64,000 nucleotides of DNA from Anabaena sp. UHCC 0204 (lineage in GTDB: Bacteria; Cyanobacteriota; Cyanobacteriia; Cyanobacteriales; Nostocaceae): positions 48,986 through 112,985 of the forward strand of contig NZ_VIKW01000003.1 of NCBI RefSeq assembly GCF_009711975.1, in the 5' to 3' direction. The notes under the pieces were generated by a model. The model made no database searches. It saw only the letters and a list, made by a program, of their open reading frames with translations, and was not told the origin of the DNA. Positions within the stretch are counted from its first letter, which is position 1; each line of letters starts with the position of its first letter. This document shows positions 57,825 through 64,000 of the stretch, piece by piece. The translations under genes and the position numbers were made by a program.

Positions 57825-58520
57825 ATGATACCAATTTCCACCAACGCTTATCTGAATAAGTATCTGGGTACTCTGCTCCTCAGTTTAGGAATAGCAGGAT
57901 GGAGTCTACCCGCTCAAGCATCGCCGCAACTCCTCTATGAGTTTTTAGAAGTAAATGGCAATTTATCTACTTGTCTCAACCAGGCCGAAACTGCCATTAA
58001 GCGATCTGGTTTGGTGCGTCAAAATACCAGACAAAACTCGATTAATGCTCAAGGAAGAGATATAACTGCTACCGTTTACTGTCGCCGGATTAATCCTCAG
58101 TTATCGGAAGCGGTATTAATGGTTGCTGGGACAAATGGTGTGTCTACGGCTAACTTTAATTCTGTATTCAATTCTATTGTCAAAGACATAGATGAGTCTC
58201 GTACAACTACAGTGTCTCAATCTACCTCAACCCCTATCAGTGATGCTGCTTTTGGGCAACTAATAGATGCTCTGGAGCGTAATTGGGCTAATCCACTGGA
58301 ATTCCTAGCTCAGGCAGTTCCCCAAAACTACTTTACAGCAGCCCAAGCAACTCAAATTGTCAAAAAGATCAATTTTGAGAGTCGTAAGATATCGGCAGCA
58401 GTGTTACTATATCCCCAAGTTGTAGATCGTGGTAACTGGTTTGTAGTTGAGCAGACTTTTACTTTTGAGAGCCAGCGCCGGGAATTACGCCGTCAGATTG
58501 CTAATTTATCAAATAAATAA
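57825..58520 (+). CDS. Secreted protein of unknown function
   Basis: A 231-residue protein with a clear signal peptide (LGTLLLSLGIAGWSLPAQAS, likely cut after AQA). The frame opens at a GTG (57798), but ATG 57825 gives the better signal peptide. The mature part has two halves (FLEVNGNLSTCLNQAETAIK and AAVLLYPQVVDRGNWFVVEQ) and two Cys that could form a disulphide (NLSTCLNQ, ATVYCRRI). No domain recognised. It is probably periplasmic. Confidence 0.65.
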   Translation: MIPISTNAYLNKYLGTLLLSLGIAGWSLPAQASPQLLYEFLEVNGNLSTCLNQAETAIKRSGLVRQNTRQNSINAQGRDITATVYCRRINPQLSEAVLMVAGTNGVSTANFNSVFNSIVKDIDESRTTTVSQSTSTPISDAAFGQLIDALERNWANPLEFLAQAVPQNYFTAAQATQIVKKINFESRKISAAVLLYPQVVDRGNWFVVEQTFTFESQRRELRRQIANLSNK

Positions 58521-58660
58521 TTGGCGATAATGGCAGAAAATAAACTATATTCAACTCCCCATCTGAAGATGGGGGTTGAAAGTATGAAGATTTGCGGCGC
58601 GGAAATTCATAAAAGATTTAAAATATAAAAAACTGAATTTGAGTAAAGTGAATCAAAGCC

Positions 58661-59116
58661 GTGACTCCAAACGGGACAAAGCTACCAGGTGGCAACACTA
58701 CATATTATTCCCTGCTAGGATTGCATCCTTCCGCGTCGGTGATTGATATTCGTCGCGTTTACAGAGAACTTAGTAAACAGTATCATCCAGATACAACGGA
58801 ATTACCTGCTAGTATTGCTACTGAAAAATTTCAGAAAATTAACGAAGCTTACGCCACCCTCAGTCATCCAGAAAGGCGTTTAAGTTATGATGTGAAAATT
58901 GGCTATTCTCGCTTTGGGGTAATTCAAACACCAACAGATTTAAACCAGTCTGTACATAAACCTTATGATTACTCAAAATCAATGTATCTGGATGCAAGCG
59001 ATCGCCCCCTGTCATCAGGAGAAATATTTGTATTATTTGTGTTAAGTTTAACCATTGTGGGTTGTTTACTACTAGCGATCGCCATAGCCTTCCTAAGAGG
59101 AAAAGCAATTGTCTAA
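58661..59116 (+). CDS. J-domain (DnaJ-like) protein with C-terminal membrane helix
   Basis: A 151-residue protein starting at GTG. The J-domain covers about residues 14-75: YYSLLGLHPSASVIDIRRVY, the HPD tripeptide in LSKQYHPDTTEL and KINEAYATLSHPERRLSYD. One membrane helix lies at about 122-145 (IFVLFVLSLTIVGCLLLAIA). It has no Gly-rich or zinc region, so it is a type III J-protein. It probably calls an Hsp70 to a membrane. The next small gene is 54 bp away in the same direction. Confidence 0.87.
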   Translation: MTPNGTKLPGGNTTYYSLLGLHPSASVIDIRRVYRELSKQYHPDTTELPASIATEKFQKINEAYATLSHPERRLSYDVKIGYSRFGVIQTPTDLNQSVHKPYDYSKSMYLDASDRPLSSGEIFVLFVLSLTIVGCLLLAIAIAFLRGKAIV

Positions 59117-59170
59117 ATCCAACTTCTCATTACCTTGAATAACTAATAATTTAGAAATTTTTAATTGCTT

Positions 59171-59437
59171 ATGCTTCCTGCCGATACACCCCTATATAGT
59201 CATCCTCTACCACAAATTGAACAATGGCTAAAAAACCAAGGCTGTCAACAAGACGAAAACCAGCTACATTGTTGGCGGATTCAAAAATCAAGTTGGGAAG
59301 CAGAACTTTGGTTAGATACTGAACAAATCACAGTTCGATATTTCCAAGTAGGAGTAAAAACTCAAGATATTCAACGTTCTTTTAAATATTCCCTCAGTCG
59401 GGAAGATATCCAAGAAGCAGTTTTTGCCGGACCATAA
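59171..59437 (+). CDS. DUF3143-type small conserved cyanobacterial protein
   Basis: An 88-residue protein starting MLPADTPLYSHPLPQIEQWL, with LHCWRIQKSSWEAELWLDTE and TVRYFQVG in the middle. The frame's TTG (59165) is two codons before ATG 59171. The pattern matches, as I recall it, the DUF3143 family found beside J-domain genes in many cyanobacteria. Function unknown; the pairing with the J-protein gene suggests a shared process. Confidence 0.7.
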   Translation: MLPADTPLYSHPLPQIEQWLKNQGCQQDENQLHCWRIQKSSWEAELWLDTEQITVRYFQVGVKTQDIQRSFKYSLSREDIQEAVFAGP

Positions 59438-59495
59438 ATGGGGTAATTTTTAAATTAGCCTTACCTTGTCTTCCTCTGCTTTGTGCTACCTGTTT

Positions 59496-60245
59496 CTAAA
59501 TTTTCCCAAACCGTCGTTCCCGTTGCTGATAAGCACATAAAGCCCGGTGAAATTCACCACGGTCAAAATCTGGCCAAAGAGTATCAGTAATATAAATTTC
59601 TCCATAGGCCATTTGCCAAAGTAAGAAATTCGATAACCGCATTTCTCCACTGGTACGAATTAGTAAATCGGGATCTGCTATTCCTGCTGTGTAGAGATGA
59701 GCTTCAAATACTTGTTCAGAAATTTCATCAGGCTGTAAAAAACCTTCTTTGACCTTTTGAGCGATCGCTCGACAAGCTTGTAAAATCTCCTGTCTACCCC
59801 CATAATTAGTCGCTATTGTAAAGCGGATACTGGAATTATCCTTAGTTTGAGCCATGGAACGGGAAATTTCCGTCTGGAGTGCCTGTGGCAAAGCTGACAA
59901 ATTACCCACAAACTGAATTTGCACATTTTCCTCTACCATTTCCCGCAGTTCTTGTCGCAAAACTCGCTGGAATAGAGTCATTAAAAACTCCACTTCTTCC
60001 TGTGGTCTCTTCCAGTTCTCAGTTGAAAAAGCATAAGCCGTTAGTGCCTTAATCCCCCAGTCCTTGCAACAGTGCAGTAAATCCTTGAGAGCATTTACAC
60101 CAGCCTTATGACCCATAATCCGCGGTAAACCTTGACGTTTTGCCCAGCGACCATTACCGTCCATAATTACTGCGACGTGCTGGGGTAGTAATTCTCGTTT
60201 TAAGTCAAGAGGTAAATATTGCAATTCAGTTTGTTGTGTTGTCAT
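59496..60245 (-). CDS. uppS: Undecaprenyl diphosphate synthase (isoprenyl transferase)
   Basis: Cis-prenyltransferase that makes the C55 lipid carrier used for peptidoglycan and polysaccharides. A 249-residue protein with the catalytic Asp (D29) in [20 protein letters not shown] and the conserved [15 protein letters not shown] and [19 protein letters not shown] blocks. It overlaps cdaA by 4 bases (ATGA), so they are co-translated. It is a core gene. Confidence 0.97.
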   Translation of the reverse strand: MTTQQTELQYLPLDLKRELLPQHVAVIMDGNGRWAKRQGLPRIMGHKAGVNALKDLLHCCKDWGIKALTAYAFSTENWKRPQEEVEFLMTLFQRVLRQELREMVEENVQIQFVGNLSALPQALQTEISRSMAQTKDNSSIRFTIATNYGGRQEILQACRAIAQKVKEGFLQPDEISEQVFEAHLYTAGIADPDLLIRTSGEMRLSNFLLWQMAYGEIYITDTLWPDFDRGEFHRALCAYQQRERRFGKI

Positions 60246-61210
60246 TTTTTATCTTGAGAAGCGGTCGTATCCCGAGGGGGAAGCAAGCTACGTGTAGCTT
60301 GTCTTAGACAAGGTAATCTAAGTAAACGAGAAATTAATTTTAGTGACTGACCACCAAGCTGACGAACTAAACTTAAAATACCAGGAGCTACAGCTTCCCG
60401 ATCTACAGTTGGAGAAAATCGAGCTTCTAAGGACTCTTTAAGCTTTTTAATAGTTAGTGGTCTATATAGAGTTCCTTGTTCCGCTAAGGAAATAGAACCC
60501 GTTTCTTCTGATACAACGACACAAATACAATTTTCGACCCTTTCCGTAATTCCCATTGCTGCCCGATGGCGTGTTCCCAACTGACGCGAGGCTGTACGTC
60601 CTGAAAGTGGTAAAATTATACCTGATGATACAATCCGTGAACCACGAATTAACGTTGCTCCATCATGTAACAAAGTTTTCGGTTGAAAAATAGTTTGTAT
60701 CAGTTCTTTAGAAACTTCGGCATTTAGCTTTACTCCTGGAACTGAGAAATCTTGTTCATCAATTGGCCCAGTAGTTTCTAATATTAGTAAAGCACCAATT
60801 CGGTTTTTCGATAATTCTTTAACTGCTTCCACAATTTCATCAATCACACTATCGGACTTAGGAATCGCCAAGCGATTATTGTGAAACAACTGCCAAAATT
60901 CACCACGTCCCAATTGTTCCAAAAAGCGGCGGAATTCTGATTGGAGTGCCACCGCCATAGCCACAGCACAGCCAATCACCAATTTTTCCAGGACAAAATT
61001 TAGCAGCGGTAATCCTAACCTGCCGCTGAGTGCCGAACAGAGCATGAGAACTATAAACCCTCGCACCATCCATAACGTGCGCCGTTCACTAATAATCACT
61101 AGGATCATGTATGTCAGTGCCAGGACTAACATCATATCCAGAGTCCCAAGGAGCAAGGACTGTGACCAATCTCCCAGGTTTATCAGCCATTGCTTCCACC
61201 AATCTCTCAT
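60242..61210 (-). CDS. cdaA: Diadenylate cyclase (CdaA/DacA type)
   Basis: Makes cyclic di-AMP from two ATP. A 322-residue protein: two to three N-terminal membrane helices ([34 protein letters not shown]) and a DAC domain with the catalytic [14 protein letters not shown] (DGA) and [12 protein letters not shown] (RHR) motifs. The C-terminal tail beyond the DAC domain includes repeat-like DNA near 60280-60300 (a near-palindrome). In cyanobacteria c-di-AMP has been tied to osmotic and day-night control. Operon with uppS. Confidence 0.95.
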   Translation of the reverse strand: MRDWWKQWLINLGDWSQSLLLGTLDMMLVLALTYMILVIISERRTLWMVRGFIVLMLCSALSGRLGLPLLNFVLEKLVIGCAVAMAVALQSEFRRFLEQLGRGEFWQLFHNNRLAIPKSDSVIDEIVEAVKELSKNRIGALLILETTGPIDEQDFSVPGVKLNAEVSKELIQTIFQPKTLLHDGATLIRGSRIVSSGIILPLSGRTASRQLGTRHRAAMGITERVENCICVVVSEETGSISLAEQGTLYRPLTIKKLKESLEARFSPTVDREAVAPGILSLVRQLGGQSLKLISRLLRLPCLRQATRSLLPPRDTTASQDKK

Positions 61211-61233
61211 GACATCTGGATTCTTATAGTCAT

Positions 61234-61261
61234 TTGTCAGTTGTCAGTTGTCAGTTGTCAG
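61234..61261. repeat. STRR-type heptamer tandem TTGTCAG x4
   Basis: Four perfect copies of TTGTCAG between lysA and cdaA, followed by ACTGATCACTGACCACTGAC, which extends the theme. It is part of a 93-bp gap. Confidence 0.85.
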
Positions 61262-61303
61262 TTGTGATTTTTTAACCACTGATCACTGACCACTGACTAC
61301 GAA

Positions 61304-62716
61304 CTATTTAAGTCTTTCCGGTAGGCAATCTTGTCGAATCAAGTCTTGATAAGTTTCGCGCTGCAAAATTAAATTTGCCTCGCCATTTGCCACTACAACA
61401 GCCGCCGGTCGGGGGAGGCGATTATAGTTAGATGCCATACTGTAATTGTATGCACCAGTTCCCATAACGACGAGAATATCATTTGCTTCAGTTTTTGGCA
61501 GTTGGGCATTTTTAATCAGAATATCTCCTGATTCACAATGTTTACCAGCCAATGTGACTGTTTCAGTGCAGGGAGCGGATATTTTATTAGCAACTACCGC
61601 CCGATAAACCGATTGGTAGGTGATAGGACGGGGATTATCTGACATTCCGCCATCAATAGCTACGTAGGTGCGAATTTCGGGAATGACTTTGGTCGCACCA
61701 ATGGTGTAAGCTGTAACGCAAGCTGTGGCAACGAGCGATCGCCCTGGCTCACAGAGTAACTTTGGTAAAGGCAGATTTTCCGATATACAAGCTGCTTGCA
61801 CTACTTCACAAATCGCCTTTGACCATTCAGCAATGCTAGGGGGATCATCAGATTCTATATATTTAATCCCTAAACCACCACCCACATTTAATTCGGTCAC
61901 TGTCAAACCATGTTTAGCCGCATCCCTTAACCATTGCACCATCACAGCCGCTAAATCTCTATGTGGTTGGCGTTCAAAAATTTGTGAACCAATATGAGCG
62001 TGTAACCCCACACAGTTTAAACTAGCTTGTTGACTGACAAAAGCAAAAACTTCTTGTAAATCATTGGGGTCAAAACCAAATTTACTATCTAAATGTCCAG
62101 TGCGAATATATTCGTGAGTGTGACATTCTATTCCCGGAGTTAAGCGTAGCATGACCCGAATAGGCGAAGAAGCAGAATTTTCTGTTTGCTCCCCGGCTAT
62201 TTTTACCAAAGTATGTAATTCGTGCCAGTTATCCGCAACAATAGTACAACCAGATTCAATTGCTAAAATCAACTCATCATGAGATTTGTTATTTCCATGT
62301 AAATAAATTTTGCTGGGACTCATACCCGCATTCAGCGCAGTATAAAGTTCACCACCAGATACTACATCAATTCCTAATCCTTCTGAGGCAACAATGGCAC
62401 AAACTGCTAGACAATTCCAGGCTTTAGAAGCATAAAGTACCTGAGATTCCCCTTTGTAGTATTCCTTAAAGGTGTCTCGATATTGCCTACAAGCTGTCCG
62501 CAGGGTTTCTTCATCTAAAATATATAAAGGTGAACCAAACTGTTCGACTAGAGTTGTTACATCACACCCACCGATTTCTAGGTTGTCATGATGATTAACT
62601 CTAGCTGTCAAGGGTAAGAGTTGTTGGTTGGGTGAAACATCAGCACTGTTACTATGCTGTTTCTGTAAATATTGACGGCCAGAAAGTTGAACTTCGACGG
62701 GGTGAGTCGATACCAT
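61304..62716 (-). CDS. lysA: Diaminopimelate decarboxylase
   Basis: PLP enzyme making L-lysine from meso-diaminopimelate, the last step of the pathway. A 470-residue fold-type III decarboxylase: PLP Lys K98 in VLYASKAWNCLAV, the Gly-rich phosphate loop LNVGGGLGIKY, CEPGRSLVATA, and the active-site Cys in HCESGDILI. It has an N-terminal extension of about 45 residues common in cyanobacterial LysA. It is upstream of cdaA on the same strand but separated by heptamer repeats. Confidence 0.96.
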   Translation of the reverse strand: MVSTHPVEVQLSGRQYLQKQHSNSADVSPNQQLLPLTARVNHHDNLEIGGCDVTTLVEQFGSPLYILDEETLRTACRQYRDTFKEYYKGESQVLYASKAWNCLAVCAIVASEGLGIDVVSGGELYTALNAGMSPSKIYLHGNNKSHDELILAIESGCTIVADNWHELHTLVKIAGEQTENSASSPIRVMLRLTPGIECHTHEYIRTGHLDSKFGFDPNDLQEVFAFVSQQASLNCVGLHAHIGSQIFERQPHRDLAAVMVQWLRDAAKHGLTVTELNVGGGLGIKYIESDDPPSIAEWSKAICEVVQAACISENLPLPKLLCEPGRSLVATACVTAYTIGATKVIPEIRTYVAIDGGMSDNPRPITYQSVYRAVVANKISAPCTETVTLAGKHCESGDILIKNAQLPKTEANDILVVMGTGAYNYSMASNYNRLPRPAAVVVANGEANLILQRETYQDLIRQDCLPERLK

Positions 62717-62827
62717 AATTAATAAGAGTTGTCTTTGTGAAAATTCAGGGCATGAGTATATGTCCCCATTCCCAGTTTACCCTCTCATTGGTAATGGATA
62801 ATTAACCTTCCTCAATCCTCAAAAATA

Positions 62828-63325
62828 GTGATTTCATCAGACTTAAAAATTCAATCTTTAACTACAGACAATTTAACTGAATTGTTAGAACTGGATAAAG
62901 CCTGTTTTAATGGTTTGTGGACTATGGAAGGCTACCTCCGGGAGTTAGAAAGTCCTAATAGTCATTTTTTGGGTTTATTTTCACCTTTTAATGACTCTGA
63001 ACTATTGGGAATGGGTTGCTTTTGGTCAATTTTAGAGGAAGCACACATTACAATTTTGGCTGTTCATCCCCTCTATCATGGACAAGGGTTAGGCAAGGCT
63101 ATATTGTATTCTCTACTGCGGACGGCTGCCGATATCGGTTTGGAACGAGCTACTCTCGAAGTCCGCGATTCTAACTACATTGCTATTTCCTTATACCAAA
63201 AGTTTGGGTTCAAAACTGCGGGAAAACGACGGGGTTATTACAAAGATAACAATGAGGATGCGTTGATTCTTTGGCTTTCTGAACTACAGCAGCCACATTT
63301 TCTCCAAAATTTGGATCAATCATAG
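62828..63325 (+). CDS. rimI: Ribosomal-protein-alanine N-acetyltransferase (RimI-type GNAT)
   Basis: A 165-residue GNAT enzyme starting at GTG. The acetyl-CoA loop is ILAVHPLYHGQGLGKAILYS; RATLEVRDSNYIAISLYQKF then GFKTAGKRRGYYKDNNEDAL are the C-terminal RimI blocks. It would acetylate N-terminal Ala of a ribosomal protein or a similar target. Divergent from lysA with a 111-bp gap. Confidence 0.9.
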   Translation: MISSDLKIQSLTTDNLTELLELDKACFNGLWTMEGYLRELESPNSHFLGLFSPFNDSELLGMGCFWSILEEAHITILAVHPLYHGQGLGKAILYSLLRTAADIGLERATLEVRDSNYIAISLYQKFGFKTAGKRRGYYKDNNEDALILWLSELQQPHFLQNLDQS

Positions 63326-63370
63326 CAATACCTTATTCGGAAATTCCTAATTTAACAACTGCCTAAATGA

Positions 63371-63742
63371 TTAATCTTCCAATGATTGGGCTTGAACTTC
63401 AACCGCTGTCACATCAATTGTTCCTTCTGGTGTAAAACGTTGAAATTGACTATTTTTAACTAATAGCCGCTCACCACAGTTGGTACACTGTACCTGACTG
63501 TTATTTACACCTGTTACTTCATATCCACAGACAGGACACTTGTCAGTGACTAGATTCTTTTCTAACCACCAGCGAAATCCAAAGAATGCTACCACAGGTA
63601 AAAATAACAATAACCCAAAAATAATTACTAAAGAATTAACTAACCAGCCCAAGCCTAATGATGCTAATAACCAGGCAATTGCTAACAGGGTCAGCCAAGG
63701 GCGGATTTTTTCAAAATTGAATTGCAAGTTTTTCAAGCTCAT
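63371..63742 (-). CDS. Small membrane protein with C-terminal zinc ribbon
   Basis: A 123-residue protein: two membrane helices at about 17-35 and 36-56, then a zinc ribbon with C69, C72, C86 and C89 (KCPVCGYEV and QCTNCGERL) and a short acidic tail. The layout is seen in conserved cyanobacterial membrane proteins of unknown role. It is 37 bp from the next gene on the same strand, whose C-terminus reaches the window edge. Confidence 0.75.
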   Translation of the reverse strand: MSLKNLQFNFEKIRPWLTLLAIAWLLASLGLGWLVNSLVIIFGLLLFLPVVAFFGFRWWLEKNLVTDKCPVCGYEVTGVNNSQVQCTNCGERLLVKNSQFQRFTPEGTIDVTAVEVQAQSLED

Positions 63743-63779
63743 ATCTCAAATTTTTGCTTCTAACTCTAGGATAGCGAGT

Positions 63780-64000
63780 TTAGCTCTTGGTTATGGAAGA
63801 TGAGCAAAGCAGGATTTCTTGTAACCGCAGTGGGAAAGTCTCTATCCCAAATGCAGCGATCGCCTGTTCTCGTAGCCATGTTCCATGACAACGTTGATCA
63901 TCACCTTGAAGTATTTCTATACAAGCTGCTGCTACTGCATCAGCATCACGGTGTGGAACTCTCCAACCCAGTTTACCATCCTGTAAGGGATCAGCAGAGC
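63780..64000 (-). CDS. C-terminal part of a glycosyltransferase-like protein (cut by window edge)
   Basis: The last 72 codons of a gene that starts beyond the window. Visible text: DPLQDGKLGWRVPHRDADAV, then AAACIEILQGDD and AIAAFGIETFPLRLQEIL. A Gly-Trp turn followed by a D-A-Ala helix and a final F-x-x-R-L helix is typical of the C-terminal end of GT4 enzymes. The stop codon is at 63780-63782. The family call is tentative because only the tail is seen. Confidence 0.6.
   Translation of the reverse strand, partial: SADPLQDGKLGWRVPHRDADAVAAACIEILQGDDQRCHGTWLREQAIAAFGIETFPLRLQEILLCSSSITKS

Noticed and set aside
60275-60305. Near-palindrome CAAGCTACGTGTAGCTTG in the 3' end of cdaA
   Set aside because: It may be a repeat fragment, but I saw no second copy in the window, so it is not listed as an element.
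61234-61300. Short regular repeats that could suggest a CRISPR array
   Set aside because: The unit is 7 bases with no spacers; it fits the heptamer tandem repeats of heterocystous cyanobacteria, as do 9092-9155, 47087-47123 and 57651-57678.

Overview
The window looks like chromosomal DNA from a filamentous, heterocyst-forming cyanobacterium (order Nostocales, Anabaena/Dolichospermum/Nostoc-like). Evidence: low GC by eye, many GCGATCGC (HIP1) octamers, heptanucleotide tandem repeats of the STRR type, XisH/XisI genes, and a gene order that matches the heterocyst envelope polysaccharide (HEP) island of Anabaena sp. PCC 7120. The species cannot be fixed from sequence reading alone.

Region 1 (about 0.2-23 kb, + strand) is a polysaccharide island. 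CDP-sugar genes (cytidylyltransferase, 4,6-dehydratase), a putative Fe(II)-dependent oxygenase, a 3,5-epimerase and a SAF-domain oxidoreductase come first. A GT4 glycosyltransferase, a Wzz/BY-kinase-like chain-length protein, hepC and the ABC exporter hepA follow, then a run of glycosyltransferases and an O-antigen-ligase/polymerase-like membrane protein. Together they would make nucleotide sugars, build a repeat unit, export it and polymerise it. Two genes at 15.97-18.38 kb sit beside palindromic repeats and may be an insertion into the ancestral island.

Region 2 (23-34 kb) holds an aspartoacylase-family gene, a membrane-anchored beta-propeller protein, two more GT4 genes, a small unknown gene, an MscS channel and ahcY. 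The intergenic spaces carry MITE-like hairpins, one of them flanked by a 22-bp direct repeat.

Region 3 (34.4-42.9 kb) is an accessory island: one complete XisH/XisI pair, a second XisI, a third XisI behind a truncated XisH, a PIN-type toxin-antitoxin pair, a seven-blade WD40-HNH fusion beside a membrane coiled-coil protein, an HNH gene with a small partner, a retropepsin-like protein with a partner, a Phd/YefM-like protein, a Uma2 nuclease, a 90-bp duplication and an ISL3-family transposase remnant.

Region 4 (42.9-57.6 kb) contains a flippase-like membrane protein, the TldE/TldD pair, an unknown membrane protein and a class II lanthipeptide cluster on the - strand (lanM, C39-peptidase ABC transporter, mersacidin-type precursor, HlyD adaptor). 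The cluster faces an SLH/OprB-type porin across a 113-bp gap that contains a near-consensus Fur box, suggesting iron control.

Region 5 (57.8-64 kb) is cyanobacterial housekeeping: a secreted unknown protein, a J-domain membrane protein, a DUF3143-like protein, uppS, cdaA, lysA, rimI, a zinc-ribbon membrane protein and the cut C-terminus of a glycosyltransferase. I found no tRNA, rRNA, CRISPR array or recognisable riboswitch.
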